Below, piece after piece: positions 31,154 to 42,600 of a stretch of DNA of 64,000 bases (the stretch's first letter is position 1; every line of letters starts with the position of its first letter). The notes beneath the pieces were generated by a model. It was not told the origin of the DNA and searched no databases. It saw only the letters and a list, made by a program, of their open reading frames with translations. Source of the stretch: Closterium sp. Naga37s-1 (Eukaryota; Streptophyta; Zygnematophyceae; Desmidiales; Closteriaceae). Location: assembly GCA_947471745.1 (NCBI GenBank), contig CANJKZ010000169.1, positions 3,684,501 through 3,748,500 on the forward strand, written 5' to 3'. Both the position numbers and the translations under genes were made by a program.

Positions 31154-34100
31154 TTAAGAACGGAGGCTTACAACGAGGATTCGGTGGATAAGCGAAGCCA
31201 CTTGGGACTCCAGCTGTGATTTTACATCAGCTTGACGTCTGGCCACGTCAGCTTGAGATCTGGCCACGTCAGCTTGGCACCCATCCCCGTCAGCAGACCC
31301 GCATAGCTCCACTCGTAATGCAAGCACACCCGCTCGATGCTCTTTCTCCTCTGAGTAAAACCGGCGATACACTGCCAGCCCTGCAAAAGGGAAAGGAAAA
31401 AATACGAGATTAAACCAGGAATTAGATTGTAGCTGTTTTAGTCCTCATTCCTCTCACATTCCTTTCATGTCACATTCCTTGGACTTTCCACTCACCCTCT
31501 TCTCACATTCCTTGCACTTTCATCTCACATTCCTCTCTTTTCTCCCACCTCCTCGCACCTTCCTCCAGTGTCTCGACTCCGGGCAGCACCGTAGAGAGCC
31601 CTTCTGATGCAAGCATGCTAGGGAAGGAGGGGTATGGCTGCACGGACTGGGAATGGGTGGAGTAGGGTAGGGTAGGGTTTAGTAGGAACGGTAGGGATGA
31701 GTCGGGTAGGGTATGGCAGAAAGACAGGGAGCCCTTCAAATGCGAGCATGCGAGGGAAGGAGGGGTATGCCTGCACGGACTGGGAATGGATGGGTTGGGG
31801 TGGGATAGGGTAGGGTCGGGTAGGGTAGTGCAGGGTAGGGTAGGTTAGGGTAGGGTATGATAGTTAGACAGACAGCCTTTCAGATGCGAGCATGCTAGGG
31901 AAGGAGGGGTATGGCTGCACGGACTGGGAAGGAATGGTGGCAGGCAGGTGTGACACGGGGTTAGGAGGGAGGGAGAGGAGAGGGCGGCACATGATGGATA
32001 GACACAGAGCCCTTCAAATGCGAGCCTGTGGGCGAAGGAGGGGTATGACTGCACGGACTGGGAAGGAATGGTGGCAGGCAGGTGTGACACGGGGTTAGGA
32101 GGGAGGGAGAGGAGAGGGCGGCACATGATGGATAGACACAGAGCCCTTCAAATGCGAGCCTGTGGGCGAAGGAGGGGTATGACTGCACGGACTGGGAAGG
32201 AATGGTGGCAGGCAGGTGTGACACGGGGTTAGGAGGGAGGGAGAGGAGAGGGCGGCACATGATGGATAGACACAGAGCCCTTCAAATGCGAGCCTGTGGG
32301 CGAAGGAGGGGTATGACTGCACGGACTGGGAAGGAATGGTGGCAGGCAGGTGTGACACGGGGTTAGGAGGGAGGGAGAGGAGAGGGCGGCACATGATGGA
32401 TAGACACAGAGCCCTTCAAATGCGAGCCTGTGGGCGAAGGAGGGGTATGACTGCACGGACTGGGAAGGAATGGTGGCAGGCAGGTGTGACACGGGGTTAG
32501 GAGGGAGGGAGAGGTGAGGGCGGCACATGATGGATAGACACAGAGCCCTTCAAATGCGAGCCTGTGGGCGAAGGAGGGGTATGACTGCACGGACTGGGAA
32601 GGAATGGTGGCAGGCAGGTGTGACACGGGGTTAGGAGGGAGGGAGAGGAGAGGGCGGCACATGATGGATAGACACAGAGCCCTTCAAATGCGAGCCTGTG
32701 GGCGAAGGAGGGGTATGACTGCACGGACTGGGAAGGAATGGTGGCAGGCAGGCAGGTGTGACAGGGGGTTAGGAGGGAGGGAGAGGAGACGGGAGGTGGG
32801 TTTCATCGTGCACAAGGAATCAACCGTCTATGCTGCCCACGATGGATAGACACAGAGCCATTCAAATGACTTTTGAGGCGCCTCAAAAGTGGCCCACGAT
32901 AGATAGACACAGAGCCATTCAAATGCGAGCCTGTGGGCGAAGGAGGGGTATGACTGCAAGTGGGCACGGTAGGGTAGGGTGAGAGGGGTGAAGGGGGGAG
33001 GAGGGAGGAGGTGGCAGTTGTGGCTGAGAGGAGAGGAGCTTTCGCTTGTTGCATGCATACCTGAACGGCGAGTGTCAGGGTATCGTTGAATGTGATAAGG
33101 TCACCTGCGATGATGCTGGGAGAGGAGGGGGGGAAGAGGAGGAGGAAGAGGACGACGAGGAAGAGGGGAGGGAGGAGAGAGCAGAGTGGAAGGAAGATTC
33201 GTGAGAGTGAACGGGAGGCAGGCAGGCTGAACTGGCGAGGAAACCAGTAGCAAAAGCAACAGCCAAGCCTGCCGGAGTCCCTTTTGTTGATTGACGATAG
33301 CAATTGAAAGCACCAGCGGCAGCACCATAGGCCGAGGAAAGGTCTACTTTTTGAGACGCCAAAAAAGTCACCACAGGCCAAGGAAGGAGCGGTCATGACT
33401 CATGCCCTAGAGCGGCAGCCAGCCCTACCTGCTGTAGGGCGGCAGGTTGCATCGCCCCTCCACCTTCTTGGCTCCCTCTGCCATGCAACCATGAACAAAC
33501 AAAGGGAGGGGAGTGAAAGATATGAATCCGCGTAAACTGAGACGATTCTTGAGGCTCCTCAAAAACCCTCCACCTCCTTGGCTCCCTCTGCAATGCAACC
33601 AGGAACAAACAAAGGGAGCGAATGATAGGAAAGTTAGGAAAGTTAGGATGATAGATAGGAAGCAAAGAAACAAATACCTTCTTCTCCTTCCCCACCCCGC
33701 ACCCTCTTCTCCCCCCCTCTCGGCTGCTCATCTCGCCCCCTATCTCTCCTCTCTTCCCCCCTTCCCTTCCCCCCATTCCCCTCTTTCCCCCTTCCCCCAG
33801 ACCTGCGAGCTGTTTCAGGAATTCCGCCTGAACATGCAGCTGGCGAGTCTTCCGCTCCCCCAAATACAATCTCTCCTCTCCCCCACTCTTCCCGCTACCA
33901 TCCCCCCCTTCCGACGCAATGTCCCCCTCCTCTCCAACCTGCGAGCTGTTTCAGGAATTCCGCCTGAACATGGAGCTGGTGAGTCCTCCGCTCCCCTCTT
34001 CTCTGCTCAACCATATTCCCCTCCTTCCGCTCCCCCTCCGTCTGCTCCTCCTCCTTCCGCTCCCCCTCCTTCTGCTCCCCTTCCGTCCGCTCCTCCACCC

Positions 34101-34914
34101 TCGATTCCCGCACCCTCCTCTCCCCCAATTTCCCCATTTGATCAATCTTTGCATAATCATTAATCTCATTCCACGGACCCTCAGCACTGTTGTGCTCGTT
34201 ACAAAGCTCCTCTATAAGCTCCAGAAGCCGGCCACCAGCGTCCATAACGGTCCCATGCCACCGGCCCACCTCCTCCCCTCGCCTTCCCTCCTTCTCCTCC
34301 ATTCCCTGACACGTCAGCATGGCCGAGGGCAACCCTCCTGCGTGACAATAGTGAAAGAACGCGGACGCCACGTGCTTGTAAAGGGGGCGACGCGGTACAC
34401 CATGAAAGGAGATCGCAGGGAGACGAGAGATAGAGGTGTTTCTGTCTCTCACACAAAGTACGTTCTTTCCTCCCACTTCCTCTCCCTCCCCTTCTCTTTC
34501 CCCCCCTCCTACCCACTCTCCTTCCCCCTCTCCTTTCCCCTCCCAATTTCCCTCCCCTTCCCCCGCCTGACCCCTCCTCTCTTCCTCTTCCTCGTCCCCT
34601 TCGCCTGACAGCAGAGCCTTGTACACGTCAGCAAGGAACGGCGAGTTCGCCACTTGTCCTGCTCTCGTTGGCTCCGACAGGGGATTATTTAGCGCGGTTG
34701 GTGCACCTTCTGTCAATTCAAGTGGACGTTTATTGTTTGAAACTGTTTCAGTTTCGCGCATCGAGATAAGGACGGAGCGCAAGAGCGCAGCGAGAATGGC
34801 GTGCTGCTTCTGGCGGGAAGATGCGACTTGACGCCATTTCCGCGCTGCCCAAAGAGAAAGCTCCAGGGTACCTCGGCCACGTGGAAAGCGTGTACAAGAA
34901 TTCGATTGGTTCAT
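31154..34914 (-). CDS. ASCH-domain protein
   Basis: - strand exons: about 34114-34914, then 33803-33839 (or its twin 33939-33975), 33429-33477, 33061-33115, 31559-31637 and 31154-31380. All but the first donor are phase-consistent. The joined core reads LHVQAEFLKQLA, EGAKKVEGRCNLPPYS, IIAGDLITFNDTLTLAVQ, PYPSFPSMLASEGLSTVLPG, VETLEEG and LAVYRRFYSEEKEHRAGVLA. This matches the order I recall for plant ASCH (PUA-like, presumed RNA-binding) proteins: VEGR core, GDLI.FN strand, VLPGV..LEEG..VYR.FY. Exon 1 carries RRPLYKHVASAFFHYC and Glu/Gly runs. The C-terminus has a repeated QADVAR segment. An ATG at 34761 is an alternative start. Function in algae is unknown. Confidence 0.78.
31740..32960 (-). 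repeat. 134-bp satellite built from an ASCH exon
   Basis: At least six copies with an exact 134-bp period (TTCAAATGCGAGCCTGTGGG at about 32011, 32145, 32279, 32413, 32547 and 32681), plus older flanking copies near 31740, 31870 and 32920, fill the 31638-33060 intron. On the - strand each starts like exon 31559-31637 (PYPSFAHRLAFEGL versus PYPSFPSMLASEGL) behind a GTGCAG acceptor-like string, but the second half is lost. Two copies next to the real exon still read PSMLASE-like. TAGGG-type short repeats fill 31660-31860. Confidence 0.9.
33939..33975 (-). repeat. duplicate 37-nt ASCH exon (LHVQAEFLKQLA)
   Basis: Two exons of identical length and almost identical sequence, 33939-33975 and 33803-33839, each have an AG acceptor and a GCAG|GT donor. 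Because 37 is not a multiple of three, including both would shift the frame of the ASCH domain, so only one can be used per transcript. Confidence 0.75.
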
Positions 34915-35744
34915 GATTGAAACGATGGCAGAACGATTTGCAGTGTGAAACAAGATTCGACGTTAACGTCGGAAGGGTTGCGTAGATGTTACATTCATAT
35001 TTTACAGAACATGAGGACAAGCTATTTAATGTATTTATATAGCACCAAGTTTAATTTTCATGTGTTAACGAGTATGACAGGCTAGCTAGTTCTTGATTAT
35101 GGAATAAAGTGATTGTTTATGATTTCTTTTCTAAAATATGGGTGAATTTATATAGAGCCATTGATTGTTTCTATTAAGTATTATTTAAATTTAGTGAACA
35201 ACTATGTTTTATATCTTCAATATGATATTTTGTAACACTGAACAACCAGGTTCTTGTTCTAGCAAAAGTGTGTTTCCAGCTCACACAAATTCCACGTGAT
35301 TATGCGTGTGTTCTCACGTGGCATCAACGTTTGGTTTTTTGTTTTTAGATTCCAAGTGCCCAAGTTCTGTGCTGGCTTTCAGATTGCCCCATCGTTTTCG
35401 GGTTTCTATATACGAAGTGTTTCATGCGTCGTCTTTTTCTGGGAGGTGCGCAAATTCTGTTCAGTGTTTTCGTTTTGCCCCATCGTCTTTTTCGTGTTGT
35501 GTTTCATGCCTCCTCCCTTCTCCCATTTCGGTTACTGTAGTTTCTTGTTTGGAGGCACTCCCTCCCACCCCGTCATCGCTTCTCCTTCCCCACCACCTGT
35601 TGCCTCACCCTCCCACCCACCTCGTCATCACCTCTCCCTCCCACCTTTCCATCGCTGCTCCCTCCCACCCTGCCATCCACTTTCCATTCCACCCCGCCAT
35701 CCCCTCTCCCTCCCACCGCGCCGTCGCCGCTCCCTCCCTCCCGC
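34915..35744. other. AT-rich intergenic region
   Basis: 34960-35290 is the AT-richest stretch of the left half and probably holds the ASCH promoter. Open frames starting near 35300 read into the next repeat and resemble no protein, so I do not call them. Confidence 0.5.
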
Positions 35745-36062
35745 CGTCGCCTCTCCGTTCCTCCCGCCGTCGCCTCTCCCTCCTCCCCGCCGTCGCCTCT
35801 CCCTCCTCCCCGCCGTCGCCTCTCCCTCCTCCCCGCCGTCGCCTCTCCCTCCTCCCCGCCGTCGCCTCTCCCTCCTCCACGCCGTCGCCTCTCCCTCCTC
35901 CCCGCCGTCGCCTCTCCCTCCTCCCCGCCGTCGCCTCTCCCTCCTCCCCGCCGTCGCCTCTCCCTCCTCCCCGCCGTCGCCTCTCCCTCCTCCCCGCCGT
36001 CGCCTCTCCCTCCTCCCCGCCGTCGCCTCTCCCTCCTCCCCGCCGTCGCCTCTCCCTCCCAC
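35745..36062. repeat. 23-bp GC-rich minisatellite
   Basis: About 13 near-perfect units of CCTCCCCGCCGTCGCCTCTC plus CCT. The unit length of 23 makes the same 23-residue peptide repeat appear in all three frames of both strands (for example SPLPPPRRRLSLLPAVASPS). A T-run of 26 follows at 36204-36229. Confidence 0.95.
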
Positions 36063-36296
36063 CCCGTAGTCGCCTCCGGCGACAGGTGCACGGGCGCAAC
36101 CGCGAGTTGGTGCGCGAGCGCGGGTTGGTGCGAGAGCGTGGGTTGGTTTCTGGCACCGTGGTTATCAGGTGTGTTCCCGGTCCTTTCATCCTCCCTCCCC
36201 ATCTTTTTTTTTTTTTTTTTTTTTTTTTTGCTCTCGTCGTAAGTCTTGTGTCTTAGTCTCTTGCATTGCAGTCCCATTTGAAGTAGAACGAGAGGG

Positions 36297-36754
36297 GTTC
36301 GCGAGGAGAGCGTGCGCACGAGAGCGAGCACGCAAGAGATTGCGTGTGAGAGCCAAGAGAGGGTGGTAGAGCGTGCAGGTGGGAGCGTGGGATGGAGAGG
36401 CAGGAGCGAAAGTACCCGTGCGCGCTTGTGCCATAGGCACTTGCGCTTAGGCGCTTGCGCCGCGGGGGCGCGATTCGAGGGTGCTGGCACCGTGGGCGAG
36501 TGAGAGAGCGCGTGAGAGAGCGCGTGAATGGCGCGTGAGAGTGCGCGTGAGAGTGCGCGTGAGAGTGTGCGTGAGAGTGCGCGTGAGAGTGCGCGTGAGA
36601 GAGAGCGTGAGTGAGCGCGTGAGGGAGCGCGTGAAAGAGCGCGTGAGAGAGCGCGTGAGAGAGCGCGGGAGAGAGCGCGGGAGAGAGCGCACAAGAGAAC
36701 GCGCGAGAGAGCGCGCGAGAGTGTGCGCGAGAGAGCGCGCGAGAGTGCGCGCGA
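36297..36754. repeat. GAGAGCGCGT-type satellite, left part
   Basis: Ten-to-twelve-base units such as GAGAGCGCGT and GAGAGTGCGC, degenerate at the left end, run up to the TRIM insertion. The same satellite resumes directly after the element at 38323. Confidence 0.92.
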
Positions 36755-36883
36755 TGTCAGAATGTTATCTTATGCTCTAGCCTGTAGTGGGGTGCTCTAT
36801 AGCGAGTACAACCCTTCTAGGGTTTGCTATTTGTATCCTCATTCTTGCTAGTGCAATCCTCTTCTTTCTTCTAAACTTTAACA
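36755..36883. repeat. TRIM 5' terminal repeat
   Basis: 129 bp, TG...CA ends, identical to the 3' copy except for one base at offset 49. Confidence 0.95.
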
Positions 36884-36989
36884 TGCTATCAGAGCAGGTC
36901 GATCCCCTTGGATCGATCCTGTGGGTGGGCTTACCACCTCCTAGCTTCCGCTGCAACTCCTACCACTACACTCGGTGCCGCACGCCCCG

Positions 36990-37440
36990 TGGCGTGTGGC
37001 AGTTTTCTTCCCGCCGTGCGCCCCGAGGCGCGCGGCGGTTTTCTTCCCGCCGTGCGCCCCGAGGCGCGCGGCGGTTTTCTGCCCGCCGTGCGCCCCGAGG
37101 CGCGCGGCGGTTCTCTGCCCGCCGTGCGCCCCGAGGCGCGCGGCGGGCTTCGGCCCCGTCAACCGTCGCGTCGCCCTCGGGAGGCGCCGCGACGGGCGAC
37201 GGGGACCCGTTCGTCGCCCCCCGTCGCCCGTCGTGGCCTGCGCGCGGCCCGTACAGGCAGCGCGCGACCCGTACGGGCTGCGCCAGGCCAGCGCGCGACC
37301 CGTACGGGCTGCGCCAGGCCCGCGCGCGACCCGTACGGGCTGCGCCAGGCCCGCGCGCCACCCGTACGGGCTGCGCCAGGCCCGCGCGCGGCCCGTACGG
37401 GCGGCGCCAGGCCCGCGCGCGGCTCAGGCCGCCTACGCGC
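36990..37440. repeat. two GC-rich tandem repeats inside the TRIM
   Basis: The first (36990-37150) has a unit of about 36-37 bp (GCGCCCCGAGGCGCGCGGCG plus GTTTTCTTCCCGCCGT). The second (37240-37430) has a 32-33 bp unit (CCCGTACGGGCTGCGCCAGG plus CCCGCGCGCGA), six copies. A further duplicated string (TGTATTCCGGGGACTTCGTC) occurs at 37808 and 37915. Proline/arginine-rich frames here are by-products. Confidence 0.88.
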
Positions 37441-38193
37441 GGTTCGGGCGACCCTACCAGGCCCGTGGTGGGCCCGCTCCTTGCTGCCCCTGCCCTCCCT
37501 ACTGTCCCCCAGCGCTTCTACTCGTGCCCCACCCCTCCTACTCCCCATTCTACTGTATTAGGGTTTGGGGGTGCGGGGTATGGGGGTGCACCCACTGTGT
37601 ACTGTTCCCTGCTCCTCCTCCTCCTCCGTCTCCCTGTGCTGCAGCTGCCGCTGAGGGGGGGTGGACGTGTTGGAGCCGGTGGAGTGGTACTAAGGGGGGG
37701 TGAAGGGGGAGTGGAGCTAGCGGTGTAGCAGCGGGTATGTGCCAGGGGGGAGTGGGATAGTTTGGGGAAGCTGAATGGAGGTTGCCGTCGTGTCGCCAGC
37801 AGCACCTGTATTCCGGGGACTTCGTCCGGTAGCCCAGTCGTAGCCAGCTGTGCCAGCCGCCCGTGGGTCCGTTGCTCGTCTGCCGCTACTTTAGCCGCGG
37901 GGCCTGTTACTCCTGTATTCCGGGGACTTCGTCCGGTAGCCGCTGTGCCAGTCTGCCTCCTGTTGCCTGTGTGTCTGCAGCTTCAGCCGTCGCCTCCTAT
38001 CTCCTCTCCTCTCACTCTCTCTCCTCCTCCTCACTTGCCCGTTGTGACTACCACTAGCTTTGCTCATAATTGTGAACTTAAACTATTGCTTCTTGAACTT
38101 GTGCTCAGAATGTGTGGTGACATTGTGATCCACCCTGAGCTTGTACTCCTTTGCTTACTCTGCTGATTACACCCCACTTTGGCTATGGGGGTG

Positions 38194-38322
38194 TGTCAGA
38201 ATGTTATCTTATGCTCTAGCCTGTAGTGGGGTGCTCTATAGCTAGTACAACCCTTCTAGGGTTTGCTATTTGTATCCTCATTCTTGCTAGTGCAATCCTC
38301 TTCTTTCTTCTAAACTTTAACA
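38194..38322. repeat. TRIM 3' terminal repeat
   Basis: 129 bp, TG...CA ends, followed by the CGCGA target duplication at 38323-38327. Confidence 0.95.
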
Positions 38323-38327
38323 CGCGA

Positions 38328-39620
38328 GAGAGCGCGTGAGAGTGCGGCTGAGAGTGCGTGTGAGAGAGCGCGTGAGAGTGCGCGTGAGAGAGCGCGTGAG
38401 TGAGCGCGTGAGGGAGCGCGTGAGAGAGCGCGTGAGAGAGCGCGGGAAAGTGCGCGCGAGAGTGCGCGCGAGAGTGCGCGTGAGAGAGCGTGTGAGTGAG
38501 CGCGTGAGTGAGCGCGTGAGAGAGCGCGTGAGAGAGTGCGTAAGAGAGCGCGCGAGAGAGCACGTGAGGGTGCGGGTGAGAGTGCGCGTGAGAGTGCGCG
38601 TGAGAGAGCGCGTAAGAGGGCGCGCGAGAGAGCGCGTGAGAGAGCGCGCTAGTGAGCGCGTGAGAGTGCGGGGGAGAGTGCGCATGAGAGAGCGCGTGAG
38701 AGTGTGCGCGAGAGAGCGCGCGAGAGAGCGCGGAAGAGTGCGCGTGAGAGCGGGTGAGAATGCGCGTGAGAGTGCGCGTGAGAGAGCGCGTGAGAGAGCG
38801 CGTGATAGAGCGCATGAGGGTGCGCATGAGGGTGCGCGTGAGTGTGAGTGCGAGAGTAAGTGCGATGGAGACTGCGATGTTGAGCGCAAGTGTGATCGCG
38901 GGTGTGAGTGCGAGGGTGTGAGATGGTGTGTGCGAGGGCAAGTAGGAGAGTGAGTGCAAGTGTGAGTACGAGGGCAATTGTGAGCATGAGTGTGGGTGTG
39001 AGTGTGAGTTGAGTTTGAGGGTGCGGGCGACTTTGTGTGCGTGTTTTTGTGAAAGCGTTCGAGTGAGTTCGAGAGTGAGCGCAAGCGCGAATTTAAAGGT
39101 GAGTGCGAGGGTGTGTGTGTGTTTCTGTTAGTGTGTCTAAGAACGGCTGAAATTAATTATGTGACGTGAGTTGTTGCGAGAGTGAGTACGAGAGAGTGCG
39201 AGGGTGCGAGTGCGGTTTTGAATCCGATTGCAAAGGCGGGTGTGACTGCGAGAGTGAGTGCGCGCATGCACTCGAGGGTGAGTGCAAGGGTGCGTGTAAG
39301 TCTGTGTATGGGGGTGAATGTGAGAGCAAGTGCGAGGATGAGTGTTTGGGTGAGCGCGAGGGTGAGAATGAGAACGAGAGCAAGCGTGAGAGCAAGTGCG
39401 AGAGTGAATGTGACTGCAAAAGCGATGGTTAGTGCGAGCGAGCGTGAGTGATAACGCTTATGAGTGCGAGGGTAAGTGCCAAAGTGAGCGTGTAGGTTCT
39501 TATGCATGTTTATATGAGTGTGTCGAAGAAAGTTGGGAGTATTTGTGCGGGTGTGAGTGGGTGCGAGATTGAATACAATAGTGAGTGTGAACGTGAGTGT
39601 GAAGTTGAACACGAGGGAGG
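38328..39620. repeat. GAGAGCGCGT-type satellite, right part, decaying
   Basis: The array continues regularly to about 38840 and then drifts into GAGTGCGAGGGTGAGTGCG-like variants out to about 39620. Ser-Arg-Thr-Leu-rich frames on the - strand and Glu-Arg-Val-rich frames on the + strand are repeat artefacts. Confidence 0.9.
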
Positions 39621-42600
39621 CTGCAAGGGATCGCATCATGCTGGCGTAGTATCTGTGGTGCCACGATTGATACCAGTTTACCTTTGTAAGTTGTGAAAAC
39701 CATTGCTCAATTTTTATTGATCCATGCGTTCTTAAACAGCTCTTTCTATTGTGCTTGTTTCGTCTCTAGTGCATGTGTGAGCTGCATTCTCTGTTTTTGT
39801 TCTCTTGTAGCAATGCTGTGAGGTGTACTCTTGGTTTTTCTTTCTTGTGCAGGTTATGTGTGTTGCATTCTCTGATTTTGCTTTGTGCAGGGCGCGGGAG
39901 CTGCATTCTTTAATTTTGATTGGCGGAGAAGGGAGACGAGGGAGGCAGTGGGAGGGAGATGAGAGGGGGAGGGAGGGAGGGAAAGAGGGAGGGAGGGAGG
40001 GAGGGAGGGTTGTAAGGACGGTAAGGGGTAATTGGCTAGCGATGATTTATGAATAGCCGAATTTCATGATGGTTGCGTGTTTATTATTATCTGCATGTTT
40101 CTGTGCTTGTTTGCGTGTGTGTCAGTGTGTGCGTTTGTGTCGGTGTGTACGTGTGCTTGTGAGCCTGTGTGTGAGATATGTACAGTTGTTTGTGTCTGTC
40201 TCAAGGCGTGTGCTGAAGTGCCTCGTGTATGCAACTCAGGTTGTGATCGCCGGTGGGGCAATCGCCTTAGCGTGCCAGACCAATCTCTGTTGCATCATCG
40301 ATGCATTTTAGCATTCTCCCCAAGACGCTTCAATTGTTATGTGTTGTCGTTTTTGTTATGTGCTCGTTCATTTTTGTTGTAAGGTGTGATGTTAAAGTGT
40401 GTCGGGCCTGCAATTGAGGTGGGGATCGTTGTTGGGGCAGCGTTGCTCGCCTTAGCATACCGGATCCATCGCTATTGTAGTACCGATGCATTTTAGCATT
40501 CATTTTATGACAGTCACAGTTGTCATGTGTTGTCGTTTTTGTACGTGTTCAATGGATGCAAGTACCATAACGTGCATCCACTGTGTTTCGTCTCGTCAGT
40601 TCTGCTTTATGTAGGTAAAAACATGACGACCAATTATTCCAGTCGCCGTATTTATCGACGATTATGGAATGATTGGTTACATTTGGTTTCACTTTTTTGG
40701 AGACTCGTATGTATCAGTGCCGTCATCTAGACGTGTTTGGAGCACCCGTTTTTTTTTAAACGTTAAATCGAGTGCTTCGGGCGTTGGAAAAGAGATAAAA
40801 ACTGCACTGTTCATTTGAGTCGACCGAAAAAAGTGCTACCAATTGTAAAGGGGTTGCTACGCAACCCAAAAACAACGACATGCCTTAGCAGTTTTCCGAG
40901 GTCAGCCGACGACAATCTGTTTTTGAACGAGTGTTTGTTAACGTGTCGATGTTAATCTGCGGTGTCTTGTCTTTTTCTCGGCTCATAACGAGTCAGCTAC
41001 AATAAAGGATTATAATTTGAAACATTCTTGTCGTCCTGTGGGGGGGGGGACTCACGTGCTAAATTGCTGCCCAATACTACCGACAAATCTTTTGTTTGAC
41101 TAAACACGATTTGTTGCCGAGTGGAAATTAGGTGGCATCCCTCAAGTGTTGTGGCTGGAACCACTGGTCGCAGAAACGAGAGGCGGTACATAGAAGGGAA
41201 ATAGAAAAGCTCAGAGCGACGGGTATTTTTTATAACTTAAAACCCGAGTCTAGAATGGTAAGGCGTCAAAATACTGAACTTGAAAGGTGTTGGGAAAGCG
41301 ACGGAATGGGCAAGCGATGGTCATGTGAAGGCCAGCGACATGATGGGAGAGCGTGGGAGACACTCAGAGTAAGCGTGGGCGACGGACGCGGGAAGGGAGA
41401 GCCACCTAAAAGGCGACGGGAGGGGAGGCGAATTCAAGTTCAAGAATCTTGAACTTGAAAAGTTGCCATTCTAGACCCAACCAGACTCACGGACTCGGAA
41501 TATCCCAGGATTCTCGGAAGCGGTTCATTCTTGGCCAGACCACGGGGAAATTGTTTCAAACAGGTGGAAACAAAATGTCAAACTATGTAAGAGCTAGTAC
41601 GAGATCCTCGTTCTCGCGTTTGTAGATACTCCTCTGCAAAACCCGTAGTTGAAGGGGGGGGGAGAAATCCCGCTGTGAGGTAGAATCTAGTAAGGAGTTT
41701 AGTTTGACCGGAGCGATTTCATCTCGGTATGTTTGACCACAACTGTCTTGAATATATCTCCTTATGTGTCCGTTGTTTACAGTTGAACCTTCGTATATCG
41801 TAGTTGTTTGGAAGAATATCCACAACATAATTGTACCCTCTAATTTACACCTCAGTTTCTACACTAGCCCAACGTCTGGGGTTCTTGGCAATGATTCCGC
41901 TGCAAGCACGGCACCATATCTGATCCACGAACCTGTGGACTTCATCCAAGACGACAGTCTGTCCGTAAGCCAATCAGCGAGGTCATGTGAGTATGCCACA
42001 TCAGCCCCTCCCCAGGCTCCTGGACGTTCTGCTAGCCACGTAGCATGAACTTTGCTCCCAGTTCGCTGTCATCGGCATCTCACAGCCACAACGAACACGT
42101 TGACTGCACGCATCCGCGTCCACTAAAGTACTTTTGCGAGAACGGCGAAAAAACTTCAGAGTAGAGTCAACGTGCCAAAATCCTACTCGCTGATATAGAT
42201 CGCGTAGCCCTTTCTAGTTACACCTAAGTTCGTTCGTCCTCGTTTTCGTCCAACCTGCCAGATTCAGGAATCTTCAGCTTTCCTTTCTGAGGCAATAGTA
42301 GTCCACCTTTCTCTGACAAAATCAAGGTGTCTTCAAGAACATTACTACTCTCTCAGTACCGTTTTTGTTCTCGCAGGACGGTCGACGGAACGTTTAGCTT
42401 AGCTCTTTCAGGCCGTTAATCGGAGGACGGTCTCCTGTATGTCTCTGAGCTGAGCTGCGTTTCAGTCCTTACAAGGTTTTCAAGCTGCAACAGCGTCCTG
42501 ACTCCTTGTGTTCAGCATATTAGCTTCACCCTCCGTCGCTGTGCCTGCAGCTCTATCCTCAGACTTAAAGATTCTGCTGCTGGGCCGAGAAAACGATAAT

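Larger units (their letters stand above)
36755..38322. mobile_element. TRIM (miniature LTR retrotransposon), 1568 bp
   Basis: Two 129-bp terminal repeats (36755-36883, 38194-38322) begin TGTCAG and end TTAACA and differ at one base (G at 36804, T at 38243). The host satellite is duplicated as CGCGA on both sides (36750-36754 and 38323-38327), a 5-bp target site duplication. Directly inside the left repeat, TGCTATCAGAGCAGGTC resembles the initiator-Met tRNA primer-binding site used by many plant LTR elements. A G-rich tract (ATGGGGGTG) precedes the right repeat. The 1.3 kb interior has no gag, protease or polymerase, only GC-rich repeats, so the element is non-autonomous. Low repeat divergence points to recent insertion. 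Confidence 0.93.

Noticed and set aside
31961..32724. Series of overlapping 99-residue - strand frames
   Set aside because: Identical peptides at a 134-bp offset; they are the satellite derived from the ASCH exon.
35306..36694. Pro/Arg-rich frames of 316 (+) and 373 (-) residues
   Set aside because: Produced by the 23-bp minisatellite and the flanking satellite, open in several frames at once.
36787..37728. 313-residue frame in the TRIM interior
   Set aside because: Starts inside the 5' LTR and runs through GC-rich tandem repeats; no gag or polymerase motif.
38216..39084. Ser/Arg/Leu/Thr repeat proteins on the - strand
   Set aside because: Direct translation of the GAGAGCGCGT satellite.
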